Below are positions 23,893-32,363 of a DNA stretch of 64,000 nucleotides, piece after piece (the stretch's first letter is position 1; each line of letters opens with the position of its first letter). This DNA comes from Rhizobium sp. SL86. GTDB taxonomy: Bacteria; Pseudomonadota; Alphaproteobacteria; Rhizobiales; Rhizobiaceae. The stretch is from positions 372,001-436,000 of the forward strand of contig NZ_JAPPRJ010000001.1 of assembly GCF_026672545.1 (NCBI RefSeq), given 5' to 3'. The translations under genes were made by a program, and so were the position numbers. The notes below the pieces were generated by a model. The model had not been told where the DNA came from, searched no databases, and was given only the letters and a program-made list of their open reading frames with translations.

Positions 23893-25496
23893 TCTGCGGC
23901 TCCTGCTTTTATTGCCACGGCGGACCGCGCCTCGGCCGCCGCTTTCATTCTGTCCTCCAGACGCTGAAACAGCGCCCTGCGATCCACCTTACCATTGATG
24001 TTGACCGGCAGGTCCTCCAGCACCTCGATCGGTTCCGGCACCATGTAGCGCGGCAGGCTGGAGAGCAGTCGCTTGCCGATCGCCTCCCCCGAAAACGCGC
24101 TGACACAGAAACCGACGAGCCCTTGCGCCGAACCATCAATGACCGGCCAGGCGACGACCGCCACCACATCTGTCTCCGCCGCGCGGCGCAGATGCGCCTC
24201 CACCTCTTCCAGCTCGATGCGGTTGCCCTTCACCTTCACCTGATTGTCGGTGCGGCCGAGATGGTGGAAGGTGCCCTTTTCATCCCGCATGCCGAGATCG
24301 CCGGTCAGATACCAGCGTTTGCCGCGGATCATGCGGAAACGATCCGCCGTCTGGTCCGGCTGGCCGAGGTAACCGATCGCAAGCTGCGGACCAGAGAGCG
24401 CGATCTCGCCTGGCATCCCGTCGGCCACCGGATTTTGTGCACTGTCGAAGATGGCGATCTCCATGCTGTCATAAGGTTTGCCGATGGCCAGAATGCCGCG
24501 GCTTTCGGTGGCGACCGGCGGGTTTGTCAGCCGCTGGCGCATGCAGATGACGGTGCCTTCCGTCGGGCCGTAGATGTTTTCGACGACGCCGTTCGGAGTG
24601 GCCGCCGCCCAGGCCTCGGCCGCGGCCACCGGCAAGGGTTCGCCGCAGAAGATCGACAGGCGCAGGCTCGGGAAGATGCCGGGTTTCAGCGAACCGTTGC
24701 GGCGCATCATGGCGATCAGCGTCGGCACCGACATCCAGACCGTGATGGCACGGGCGCGCACGAAGCGGCCGGGCGCCATCATCTCCAGCGCCGAAAGGAT
24801 ATGCAGCGAGGCACCGGCTTCGACGCAGAGGAAGAGGTTGTGGACCGTGAGATCGAAGGTGACGTCGCAGGTTTCCGCCAGCCGGTCCTCGGGCGTGAGA
24901 TTGGTCCAGGACCGGCTTTCGGCCAGATAATTGGCAAGCGAACCGGCGGAAATCATCACGCCTTTCGGCAGGCCGGTCGTGCCGGAGGTGAAGATGATAT
25001 AGGCAAGCTCGTCCGGCCCGACCGGCACCGGTTCGGCAAGCGGGACGGTATCGATCGCGCCAAGCCGGACGATGGTCTGGCCCGACCGGGGCGCAACCTC
25101 GACCGCTGTATCGGCGATGACGACGAGATCCGGTGCTGCGGCCAGCACCGCCGGCGTCAGCAGCGCCGCACCCTGCACGTCCGCCACAAGTGCGTCGAGT
25201 TCCATCAGGCCAAGCAGGGTGACGATACGCTCTTCCGGCCATTTGAGGTTGATCGGCACATAGGCCGCGCCGGCAAAACCGGCGGCGAGAATGCCTGCAT
25301 AGGCTTCAAAACTGCGGGTCGCCAGAATACCGATGCGGCGTGGCCGACCATTCTGCGACAGGTAACCGGCAAGGCGCTGCACGACCGCGCCCATTTCGCC
25401 ATAAGAAACCTCGCGGGCGGCATCACAATAAAAGGCACGATCCGCATGCTGCACGACCGAGCGGAAGAACCCGTCTGCACTGTTGAAGCTCGCCAT
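23889..25496 (-). CDS. Amino-acid adenylating ligase (DltA/NRPS A-domain type)
   Basis: A 535-residue adenylate-forming enzyme with the full core-motif set: YIIFTSGTTGLPKGVMIS (A3), FDLTVHNLF (A4), NIYGPTEGTV (A5), GEIALSGPQLAIGYL (A6), YLTGDLG (A7), GRTDNQVKVKGNRIELEEVE (A8) and NINGKVDRRALF (A10, catalytic Lys). The Asp at the start of A4 is the residue that binds the alpha-amino group in amino-acid-activating domains, so an amino-acid substrate is likely. It should form an aminoacyl-AMP and load the downstream carrier protein. First gene of a three-gene coupled operon; a palindrome lies 67 bases upstream. Length is that of a stand-alone A domain. Confidence 0.9.
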   Translation of the reverse strand: MASFNSADGFFRSVVQHADRAFYCDAAREVSYGEMGAVVQRLAGYLSQNGRPRRIGILATRSFEAYAGILAAGFAGAAYVPINLKWPEERIVTLLGLMELDALVADVQGAALLTPAVLAAAPDLVVIADTAVEVAPRSGQTIVRLGAIDTVPLAEPVPVGPDELAYIIFTSGTTGLPKGVMISAGSLANYLAESRSWTNLTPEDRLAETCDVTFDLTVHNLFLCVEAGASLHILSALEMMAPGRFVRARAITVWMSVPTLIAMMRRNGSLKPGIFPSLRLSIFCGEPLPVAAAEAWAAATPNGVVENIYGPTEGTVICMRQRLTNPPVATESRGILAIGKPYDSMEIAIFDSAQNPVADGMPGEIALSGPQLAIGYLGQPDQTADRFRMIRGKRWYLTGDLGMRDEKGTFHHLGRTDNQVKVKGNRIELEEVEAHLRRAAETDVVAVVAWPVIDGSAQGLVGFCVSAFSGEAIGKRLLSSLPRYMVPEPIEVLEDLPVNINGKVDRRALFQRLEDRMKAAAEARSAVAIKAGAAE

Positions 25497-25562
25497 CCGT
25501 GTTAAACCTCCCTCGTCCGTGCGAAAACCGACCTACGACAAGTTGAGCAGAGATGCCTATGC

Positions 25563-25578
25563 GATGTTTCTAAACATC
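25563..25578. promoter_or_regulatory. Palindrome upstream of the ligase operon
   Basis: GATGTTT-CT-AAACATC is a perfect 7-bp inverted repeat in the 304-base gap between the ligase operon and the divergent PhnA-like gene. The rest of this gap (25497-25800) is GC-rich without other structure I could name. Which regulator would bind is unknown. Confidence 0.45.
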
Positions 25579-25800
25579 ACGTGATCGCAGGCGCCGGCGC
25601 GTCGGACCGCGGGAAAACCACGCGATTTCCCGTGCGTATGGTTAACGGAAAATGCCGGTTTTCCCTGCGGCGCGGGTTCTTTCCGCCGGCCGGCCAAGCA
25701 CGGTTGCCGCGCGGGGGCTTTGACATTCGGCGCGCGGAGGCGTCTAAGGCCGGACAGCGGGTTTTTTGCCCTTTCTCTTTCTACAAGGACACAGGCCACC

Positions 25801-26103
25801 ATGGCAGCCGATGACGACGACTACATCTATGACGAAGCAACCGGCGAATGGCGCCCGGCCTCCGAGCTGAAGGCCGAAGCCGCCAAGGGCGCAGAAGTCC
25901 GCGATGCCTCCGGCACGCTGCTTACCGACGGCGATTCCGTCGTGCTGATCAAGGATCTGAAGGTGAAGGGCGCCGGCCAGACGCTGAAACAGGGCACGGT
26001 CATCAAGTCCATCCGGCTCACCGACAACCCGGAAGAAATCGACTGCCGCCACGACGCCATCAAGGGCCTCGTGCTGCGCACGGAATTCGTGCGGAAGAGG
26101 TGA
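25801..26103 (+). CDS. PhnA-like domain protein
   Basis: A 100-residue acidic protein with the PhnA C-terminal domain: VRDASGTLLTDGDSVVLIKDLKVKGAGQTLKQGTVIKSIRL (in part) and GLVLRTEFVRKR. PhnA-type proteins are small SH3-like beta proteins; despite the name, the family is not shown to act in phosphonate breakdown. Full-length PhnA has an N-terminal zinc ribbon that is absent here and replaced by a short acidic stretch DDDDYIYDEATGEW. The ATG 25801 has AAGGA about 11 bases before it. It stands alone, divergent from the ligase operon. Confidence 0.86.
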   Translation: MAADDDDYIYDEATGEWRPASELKAEAAKGAEVRDASGTLLTDGDSVVLIKDLKVKGAGQTLKQGTVIKSIRLTDNPEEIDCRHDAIKGLVLRTEFVRKR

Positions 26104-26130
26104 GGTTTTTCCTCGGAGCGGGGTTTTGCC

Positions 26131-26372
26131 CCTCACCCTAGCCCTCTCCCCGCTTGGCGGGGAGAGGGGACGCAGGAGCCGATACGCTCTGCCTCGAACA
26201 TCCGGCGTCCCAGATGCGAGAAACATGCTCCGTCAAACCTTCAAGAGACCTGTATCTGCCTTTCGCGAACTCCGGCCCCACACGAGGACACTCCGCCCGG
26301 GTGCAGTTCTGGCAGCGAGGCACGCCACAGTCCCCTCTCCCCGCTTGGCGGGGAGAGGGTTAGGGTGAGGGG
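26131..26372. repeat. RIME-like element with two mirrored hairpin arms
   Basis: A left arm (26131-26170) and a right arm (26331-26372) each contain CCTCTCCCCGCTTGGCGGGG and extend as inverted copies of each other (CCTCACCCTAG to the left, TTAGGGTGAGG to the right), enclosing about 160 bases of unrelated sequence. This looks like a whole mobile intergenic unit. Confidence 0.75.
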
Positions 26373-26395
26373 CAGACCCAACCCGCGGCGCGACA

Positions 26396-26800
26396 TCATC
26401 CGCGCCACACAGCCGGATAAAAGCGCAGATCATAGGCCTCCACCGGATCGACCAGTCGACCGTCCAGACCGGCAAGAATGGTTTCCAGCACACTGTCGGT
26501 CTCGCGCAGCACATCGACGTTCCAGAAGCGCAAAACCGACCAGCCGACCGATAGCATGAACACATTGCGCCGCTGATCAGACAGCGACCCAGCGTGCTGG
26601 CTGCCGTCGATTTCCACCACCAGCATCCGTTCCCGGCAGGCGAAATCCGCAAAATACGGTCCGATGGGCAGTTGGCGGACAAACTTAAAACCACCGAGCT
26701 GACGGTTGCGGAGATTCGACCACAATCTCTGTTCGGCATCGTTGTCCGATTGCCGCAAAGCCCGCGCACGGCGGGTCACAGCTTTCCTAGCACCCCGCAT
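26396..26800 (-). CDS. DUF559 endonuclease-like protein
   Basis: A 134-residue protein of the DUF559 family (Vsr/PD-(D/E)xK-like nuclease fold). Seen: ALRQSDNDAEQRLWSNLRNRQL, FKFVRQLPIGPYFADFAC with the Asp of the active site, LVVEIDGSQH with the E-x-D core, and FWNVDVLRE at the end. These proteins are widespread as single genes; a nuclease role is inferred from fold, targets unknown. The start is MRGARKA; the C-terminal end lies beside a RIME-like repeat. Convergent to nothing; upstream lies the HerA-like gene, same strand, 58 bases away. Confidence 0.85.
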   Translation of the reverse strand: MRGARKAVTRRARALRQSDNDAEQRLWSNLRNRQLGGFKFVRQLPIGPYFADFACRERMLVVEIDGSQHAGSLSDQRRNVFMLSVGWSVLRFWNVDVLRETDSVLETILAGLDGRLVDPVEAYDLRFYPAVWRG

Positions 26801-26857
26801 GCCTCCTCCCGCGCGCTCATCCCGAGTACGGGTCGGCCCGATGAAGCCGTTAGAACG

Positions 26858-28474
26858 CTACCGCTTCAAACTCCCCAAAATCCCCCGCACGAGCGCCCGG
26901 CCGAGCTGGTTGGCGACCGAGGTGGCGACGGAACGGGCGGCACTTTTCATTGCCGCTTCGATCACCGTTTCGCGCTGGTAACCGGAGCTTCTGCCGGCGG
27001 GGGCACGTTTCCGCTGCGGCTCTTCGCCCAGCACCTCGTCTGCCGCATCGCCAAAACCGGGGAGCGACCAGCGGCCGGCGGCGCTGTCGGCCTTGCGGGT
27101 CGGCTGGGTGTCTTCACGCTCGTCCGGCGCCTCCACTTCGGCGCGGCGCGGCACGGCGCCTTTCGCCGCTTTTTCGGCGCGCGCCATCAGGATCTCGAAG
27201 GCGGATTCGCGGTCGATATCCTCGTCATACTGGCCGGCCACGGGGCTGGTATTGATCAGCTTGCGGCGCTCCTCGTCCGTCAGCGGCCCGATGCGGCCCG
27301 ACGGCGGGCGGATCAAGGTGCGTTCCACCATGGAGGGCGCGCCCTTGCCTTCCAGCGTCGAAACCAGCGCCTCGCCGGTGCCGAGCAGCGTGATCGCCTC
27401 GTCGGTCTTGAAATCCGGATTGGGGCGGAAGGTATCGGCCGCCGTTTTTACCGCTTTCTGTTCGCGCGGCGTATAGGCGCGCAGCGCGTGCTGCACCCGG
27501 TTGCCGAGCTGGGCAAGCACGGTTTCCGGCACGTCGAGCGGGTTCTGGGTGATGAAATAGACGCCGACCCCCTTGGAGCGGATCAGGCGCACCACCTGCT
27601 CGACGCGCTCCAGGAGCACCTTCGGCGCCTCGGAGAACAGAAGATGCGCCTCGTCAAAAAAGAAGACGAGCCGCGGTTTGTCCGGATCGCCAACTTCCGG
27701 CAGCTCCTCGAACAGTTCCGACAGGAGCCAGAGCAGGAAGGTGGCGTAAAGCCTCGGGTTCATCATCAGCCGGTCGGCGGCGAGCACGGAAATCACACCG
27801 CGGCCATCGGTGCTGGTGCGCATGATGTCCGTGATCTTCAGCGCCGGTTCGCCGAAGAAATGTTCGGCCCCCTGCTGTTCCAGCACGAGCAGGCCGCGCT
27901 GCAGCGAGCCGACGGAGGCTTTTGAGACAAAACCGTAACGCTGGGAGATTTCGCCGGCATGTTCGCCCATATAGGTGAGCAGCGCCTGCAGGTCTTTCAG
28001 GTCAAGCAGCGGCAGGCCGCCTTCGTCGGCGATCTTGAAGGCGATGTTCAGCACGCCCTCCTGCGCCTCCGTCGCATCCATCAGCCGGGCGAGCAGAAGC
28101 GGCCCCATTTCGGCGACGGTCGAGCGGACGCGGTGGCCCTTTTCGCCATAAAGATCCCAGAAGATCGTCGGATAGGCGGCATTGTCGTAGTCGGCGAACT
28201 CAATCTGTTCAGCGCGCTTCAGCAGAAAATCCTTCGGCTCGCCGATTGCGGCAATGCCGGAGAGGTCGCCCTTGATGTCGGAGCAGAAGACCGGCACGCC
28301 GGCCTCCGAAAAGCCTTCGGCCAACACCTGCAGCGTCACCGTTTTGCCGGTGCCGGTGGCGCCGGTAACGAGGCCATGCCGGTTGCCGAATTTCAGGCTC
28401 AAGAATTCCGGCTTCTTCAGCGTATCGTCCGGATTTCGGCTTCCGCCAATGAAGAGTTTTCCCGCCTCTGCCAT
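26858..28474 (-). CDS. HerA-like ATPase, DUF853/YjgR family
   Basis: A 538-residue P-loop ATPase: Walker A GATGTGKT at residues 38-45, a DIKGDLSG motif near 66, Walker [12 protein letters not shown] near 280, sensor-type [19 protein letters not shown] after it, and a conserved [20 protein letters not shown] block. The last 120 residues are a charged linker ([16 protein letters not shown]) and a short helical tail. The family belongs to the HerA/FtsK superfamily and is annotated as a helicase or type IV secretion-like ATPase; no activity has been settled. It is divergent from the YihY gene. Confidence 0.9.
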   Translation of the reverse strand: MAEAGKLFIGGSRNPDDTLKKPEFLSLKFGNRHGLVTGATGTGKTVTLQVLAEGFSEAGVPVFCSDIKGDLSGIAAIGEPKDFLLKRAEQIEFADYDNAAYPTIFWDLYGEKGHRVRSTVAEMGPLLLARLMDATEAQEGVLNIAFKIADEGGLPLLDLKDLQALLTYMGEHAGEISQRYGFVSKASVGSLQRGLLVLEQQGAEHFFGEPALKITDIMRTSTDGRGVISVLAADRLMMNPRLYATFLLWLLSELFEELPEVGDPDKPRLVFFFDEAHLLFSEAPKVLLERVEQVVRLIRSKGVGVYFITQNPLDVPETVLAQLGNRVQHALRAYTPREQKAVKTAADTFRPNPDFKTDEAITLLGTGEALVSTLEGKGAPSMVERTLIRPPSGRIGPLTDEERRKLINTSPVAGQYDEDIDRESAFEILMARAEKAAKGAVPRRAEVEAPDEREDTQPTRKADSAAGRWSLPGFGDAADEVLGEEPQRKRAPAGRSSGYQRETVIEAAMKSAARSVATSVANQLGRALVRGILGSLKR

Positions 28475-28595
28475 GCAACCGCCCTTCCTTCAATTCGTTT
28501 GCATTTATGCGCATATAAGGCCCCCTGTATAGGCCGGGGCCGGAGGATCGGCAATTGCAACATCGCCCGCTGGAGGCGAATGCAGGAGAGACGGC

Positions 28596-29585
28596 ATGGC
28601 AGAGGCGGCAGAGACAACAAGGACGGCAGCGCCCGGCTCGGACCGGCGTGGACGGGAGGCGGATCGCCCGCGCGATATCCCGGCCAAGGGGCTGAAGGAT
28701 GTGTTCTGGCGCGTATTTGCCGCCGTGCAGGAGGACCGGGTGATGCTGGTGGCGGCCGGAGTGACCTTTTATCTGCTGCTGTCGATCTTCCCCGCCATGA
28801 CGGCGCTGGTATCCCTCTACGGCTTCTTCGCCGATCCGGCGACGATTTCCGAACGGCTGTCCTTTCTCAACCAGATCATGCCTTCCGAAGGGCTCGACAT
28901 CTTCTTCGGCCAGTTGCAGACGCTGGCCGGCGAAAAACGCAGCGCCCTCAGCTTCGGTCTGATCTTCGGTCTGGCGATTGCGCTGTGGAGCGCCAACAAT
29001 GGCGTGAAGGCGCTGTTCGAGGCAATGAACATCGCTTATGGCGAGGACGAAAAGCGCAGTTTTCTGCGCCTCAACCTCGTCTCCTTCGCGTTTACGCTCG
29101 GCGGGCTGATCGGGCTCATCATCCTCGTCATCGGGCTTGGCGTGATCCCGGCGATCATTGCACTCGTCAATCTCGGCGGCATGGCCGAAACGGTGCTGAC
29201 CGTGCTGCGCTGGCCGGTGCTTCTGGTGCTGATCGCCTTCGGCATCACGCTGCTCTACCGCTATGGCCCGAGCCGCGAACAGGCAAAACTCAGCTGGGTG
29301 ACCTGGGGTTCTGCCACGGCCGCGATCCTCTGGCTGATCGGTTCGCTCGGCGTGTCGTATTACCTGTCCAACATTGCCAATTACAACGCGACCTATGGCA
29401 CGCTCGGCGCGCTGATCGGCTTTCTGTTCTGGACCTGGATTTCGTCCATCATCGTCATTTTCGGCGCCGAGGTGAATGCGGAACTGGAGCACCAGACGGC
29501 GCGCGACAGCACGACCGGGCCGGAACAGCCGATGGGACAACGCGGCGCCTATATGGCCGACACTCTCGGCAAGGCATCGGACTGA
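28596..29585 (+). CDS. YihY/BrkB family inner-membrane protein
   Basis: A 329-residue protein with a hydrophilic N-terminus and six hydrophobic spans, matching YihY/UPF0761 (once called ribonuclease BN in error): VFAAVQEDRVMLVAAGVTFYLLLSIFP (in part), SANNGVKALFEAMNIAYGEDEKRSFL (in part), LYRYGPSREQAKLSWVTWGS and FWTWISSIIVIFGAEVNAELEHQTA (in part). Function is uncertain; some homologues are proposed transporters or virulence factors. Divergent from the HerA-like gene. About 170 bases of non-coding sequence follow. Confidence 0.88.
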   Translation: MAEAAETTRTAAPGSDRRGREADRPRDIPAKGLKDVFWRVFAAVQEDRVMLVAAGVTFYLLLSIFPAMTALVSLYGFFADPATISERLSFLNQIMPSEGLDIFFGQLQTLAGEKRSALSFGLIFGLAIALWSANNGVKALFEAMNIAYGEDEKRSFLRLNLVSFAFTLGGLIGLIILVIGLGVIPAIIALVNLGGMAETVLTVLRWPVLLVLIAFGITLLYRYGPSREQAKLSWVTWGSATAAILWLIGSLGVSYYLSNIANYNATYGTLGALIGFLFWTWISSIIVIFGAEVNAELEHQTARDSTTGPEQPMGQRGAYMADTLGKASD

Positions 29586-29747
29586 CCTCTTCCCGGCCCT
29601 CACCCGCCCTTTGCTGCAGAGACGGCTGCAGATCCCGCGCCGGCCAATCAGTCGCCGCGGTGCCATGTACTTTTCACCGTAAAATGTTAGGCAGGACCAA
29701 AAGCCGGCCCACGCTTGCGGCTTGCATCCGGGCGGCGATTTATTTAC

Positions 29748-29765
29748 TTTGACGTTAACGTCAAA
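29748..29765. promoter_or_regulatory. Perfect 18-bp palindrome TTTGACGTTAACGTCAAA
   Basis: The palindrome lies 17 bases before the start codon of the gene at 29783 and just before its GAGGAGAG ribosome site. Its form (TTGACGT-TAACGTCAA) resembles operators of MerR-family regulators such as LiuR. It would overlap the promoter or the 5' end of the message, suiting a repressor. Confidence 0.65.
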
Positions 29766-29782
29766 AACCTGAGGAGAGTTTG

Positions 29783-30172
29783 ATGAACGATCTCGTAAGC
29801 CGCGTTGCGGACAATGTCGGCATTTCCCCCGAGGTTGCCGAAAAGGCTGTCGGCATGATGCTGGGCTTCTTGCAGCGCGAAGCCGATGACGGCGCGGTCG
29901 CCCGCATGATCGAAGCCATTCCCGGTGCCCCGGAACTGGTGGCAAAATTCAACGGCGAAGGCGCCGGCGGCGGCGGCCTTCTGGGCGGCCTGATGGCCAG
30001 CTTCGGCGGCGGCGTCATGGCGCTCGGCCAGCAGCTGATGGCGCAAGGGCTCGGCATGGGCGAGATCACCGCGCTTGCCCGCGAAACCATCGCCGTTGCC
30101 CGCGAACATGCCGGCGCAGAAACCGTGGACGAGGTTGTCAATTCCGTGCCGGGTCTTTCCCAGTTCGTGTGA
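29783..30172 (+). CDS. Small helical glycine-rich protein, possibly DUF2267-like
   Basis: A 129-residue protein: an N-terminal helical part (LVSRVADNVGISPEVAEKAVGMMLGFLQREAD, in part), a flexible glycine-rich stretch (GEGAGGGGLLGGLMASFGGG, residues about 55-74) and a C-terminal helical part (GEITALARETIAVAREHAGAETVDEVVNSVPGL, in part). The paired 'EAV..V..IPG' pattern is like small DUF2267/DUF2780-type proteins. No signal peptide or catalytic motif is seen. Start ATG 29783 follows GAGGAGAG. A strong palindrome upstream suggests specific regulation. Function unknown. Confidence 0.75.
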   Translation: MNDLVSRVADNVGISPEVAEKAVGMMLGFLQREADDGAVARMIEAIPGAPELVAKFNGEGAGGGGLLGGLMASFGGGVMALGQQLMAQGLGMGEITALARETIAVAREHAGAETVDEVVNSVPGLSQFV

Positions 30173-30563
30173 CGCGAAGCCCGGGCTGCCAGATGCTGTC
30201 CCTTGGCCTTCCACACGATGAGCCGGACCCGTCGAGGGTCCGGCCATAGACGGATGTTTGGGTAACACCCGTCGCAACCATGCTGCGCCTTTGCGACTTG
30301 GTTTCGCGGACGATACGTCCAGCGGCAGTTTCGATTTACTTGGGGGATGCCTAAAGGCGAAACGTCCGGCTTGCGCTTTCATGTCGGTCATACAGGCCCT
30401 ACTGACACACACCTGAAAGCAGACACGCCAACGGCACGTCTCCTGTGCGCCATTGGCGGACATGGCTGGAAAGCACCGAAAGCTCGCGGCAAACCCGGTC
30501 CGCAAGGCTTGACTATGACAGGGGCAACCATCATAAGCCGGATAGTTATTGGGGGAGGTTCCG
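30173..30563. other. 391-base gap with one hairpin
   Basis: No credible gene was found. A 9-bp hairpin, GCCGGACCC (30222-30230) and GGGTCCGGC (30236-30244) with loop GTCGA, probably ends the preceding transcript although no T-run follows. The remainder should contain the promoter of the PRPP-synthetase gene; a rightward open frame from 30347 overlaps that gene in another frame and lacks protein-like character. Confidence 0.5.
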
Positions 30564-31547
30564 TTGAACCAGATAGCCATCTTCAGCGGCAGTGCCCATC
30601 CCGAACTTGCGAAGGAAATCTGTTCCCATCTCGGCGTGCCGTTGCATCCGGTGCGGACCAAGCGCTTCTCCAACGATTGCCTTGAAGTCCAGCTGCAGGC
30701 CAATTGCCGGGAGCAGGATGTCTTTATCGTGCAACCGCTCAGCGCGCCGGTTCAGGAAAACCTGATCGAGCTGCTCTTGATGCTCGATGCTGCGCGTGGT
30801 GCGTCGGCTTCGCGCATTACGGCAGTCATTCCACATTTTTCCTATGCCCGCTCCGACAAGAAGGACGCTCCGAGGATTTCCATCGGCGGTCGGCTGGTCG
30901 CAGATCTGCTGGTGACGGCAGGTGCCAACCGCGTGCTCACCATGACGCTGCATTCCCCGCAGGTACACGGCTTTTTCAGCGTGCCCGTCGATCAACTCCA
31001 TGCCCTGGGCGAGCTTGCCAATCATTTCTTCCGTTATGATCTCACCAGAGCCGTCGTCGTTTCTCCCGACCTTGGTAATGCCAAGAATGCGGCCGCCTTT
31101 GCCAAGCGCCTGAATGTGCCTGTCGCCGCCGGTGCCAAGGAACGGGTGAGCGATACCCAAGTGCGCATCTCGGCACTGATAGGGGATATCCGCAATCGCG
31201 ACGTCATCGTGCTCGATGACGAGATCGCCAGCGGCGGCTCCATTCTTGAACTGCTGCAGCATCTGCGCGCCCATGGTGCTCGCACCATCCGGATCGCCAC
31301 CACGCACGGAATTCTCGCTGGCTCGGCCGTTGCCCGGCTTGCCGCGGAACCGGACGTGCTGGAGATCGTCTGCACCAACACCGTGCCAATCGCTGCCGAA
31401 AAGCGGCTGCCCAAGCTGACCGTGTTATCTGTCGCACCCGCTCTCGCCGAAGCCATGCGCCGGATCAATTCGGGCGATTCCGTCAGCGCGCTTCTGGCCG
31501 AGGACATTGCTCCGGCCCGGGCAATCGCTGCGTCTCAAAGCAATTGA
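30564..31547 (+). CDS. Second ribose-phosphate pyrophosphokinase (PRPP synthetase) paralogue
   Basis: A 327-residue enzyme making PRPP from ribose 5-phosphate and ATP. The PRPP-binding loop is present (VIVLDDEIASGGSI), as are the ATP-flexible-loop region PHFSYARSDKKDAPRISIGG and VVVSPDLGNAKNAAAFAKRL. Compared with standard rhizobial Prs, the N-terminus (NQIAIFSGSAHPELAKEI), the KRFSNDCLEVQL region and the catalytic loop (SDKKDAPR instead of RQDRR...RTPI) differ, so regulation or role may differ. TTG start at 30564 chosen because GGGGGAGG lies 6 bases before it. Monocistronic. Confidence 0.82.
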   Translation: MNQIAIFSGSAHPELAKEICSHLGVPLHPVRTKRFSNDCLEVQLQANCREQDVFIVQPLSAPVQENLIELLLMLDAARGASASRITAVIPHFSYARSDKKDAPRISIGGRLVADLLVTAGANRVLTMTLHSPQVHGFFSVPVDQLHALGELANHFFRYDLTRAVVVSPDLGNAKNAAAFAKRLNVPVAAGAKERVSDTQVRISALIGDIRNRDVIVLDDEIASGGSILELLQHLRAHGARTIRIATTHGILAGSAVARLAAEPDVLEIVCTNTVPIAAEKRLPKLTVLSVAPALAEAMRRINSGDSVSALLAEDIAPARAIAASQSN

Positions 31548-31757
31548 AGTCAGCTTTTTCTCAGCCTGCAGGACTTGACCCGGTCTCAGGTAATGCAGAC
31601 GTCATATCCGCAAAGGACCAGGAACCGTCAGTCGCCCAGCACCAACACTGACATTGTGGCTGCCGCAAAACTCCCTACTCTGCGACGTCGCCAAGGCCAG
31701 AAAAGCGAGAATAACTTTAACTGGGATTTCGCGACAGATCGTCAGCCAGGTAGAAGG

Positions 31758-32363
31758 TCAGCCGGATTGAAGCTCGTCAGTCCAGACATGTCCTGGATGC
31801 AGCATCTCCAACCATCCACGAAGGGCGGATTTTTCATCGGATTCCAAGCGAGGTAGGGCATTGCGGAAGTCCCCGTGATCTTTGTCGCGGACGTGCTTGG
31901 CCTTGAAGAGCAGGACGATATGCGGTGCCAGATATCGGATGCCGCCGGCTGTTGCGCGTATGGCTTCGCTTCGCGGCAAGGAGAAAGATGGATCACGCTT
32001 GTAGACCCACATATCCGGCGATCCCCGATCGACCATCATGTCGACGCGCCAGCGCCCGGCGCCAATGTCCGCACCCCACTGCTGCCAAACATCCGTGGGC
32101 AGTGGTTCTACGAGGGGGAGATGGTCAAGTTTGCCATCCTTCACTGTGAAGAACTCCAGATCCGACAGGGCGCCGCGATAGCGTTGAGCCTGGCAGGCAA
32201 GCACCGAGAACTCCAAGTCTTCATGCGCACGGGTCAGCTCGCCGTGCCAAAGGTCCAGGGCCCAGCCGCCCACGATGTACCAGTCGGTTTTAGACACGCC
32301 GAGACGAGCGAACAACTCATCCGGGGACCATGGTTCCCAAGCATCATCTGGCGGTGGCTGCAT
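31758..32363 (-). CDS. Nucleotidyltransferase-like protein (aminoglycoside adenylyltransferase fold)
   Basis: A 201-residue protein with the nucleotidyltransferase-type start WYIVGGWALDLWHGELTRAHEDLEF: GGWALDL and the E-D-x-E metal-binding pair, as in ANT(2'')/LinB-like and AbiEii-type enzymes. Downstream blocks RWRVDMMVDRGSPDMWVYKRD (in part) and IRYLAPHIVLLFKAKHVRDKDHGDF fit this group, which adenylylates small molecules or acts as toxin. The start MQPPPDDAW follows AGGAG at a slightly long spacing. Neighbouring genes are unrelated; the patch is less GC-rich than the surroundings, hinting at transfer. Confidence 0.78.
   Translation of the reverse strand: MQPPPDDAWEPWSPDELFARLGVSKTDWYIVGGWALDLWHGELTRAHEDLEFSVLACQAQRYRGALSDLEFFTVKDGKLDHLPLVEPLPTDVWQQWGADIGAGRWRVDMMVDRGSPDMWVYKRDPSFSLPRSEAIRATAGGIRYLAPHIVLLFKAKHVRDKDHGDFRNALPRLESDEKSALRGWLEMLHPGHVWTDELQSG

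Noticed and set aside
23535..25505. Long plus-strand frame antisense to the ligase/carrier operon
   Set aside because: Composition is Arg/His/Asp-rich without recognisable motif, whereas the minus strand carries complete adenylation motifs and coupled starts.
29613..29640. CTGCAG-AGACGG-CTGCAG hairpin after the YihY gene as terminator
   Set aside because: Stem is only 6 bp and there is no T-run; too weak to list as a terminator.
28209..29945. Long minus-strand frame across the YihY gene and the HerA gene start
   Set aside because: Product is Arg/Gln/Glu-rich without a fold, and it covers a divergent promoter region. YihY on the other strand is a clear membrane family.
30347..30685. Plus-strand frame before the PRPP gene
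   Set aside because: Overlaps the PRPP gene in another frame, low protein-like character and no family; treated as non-coding.
31575..31856. Plus-strand frame of 93 codons after the PRPP gene
   Set aside because: No ribosome site, no domain, and it runs antisense into the end of the nucleotidyltransferase gene.
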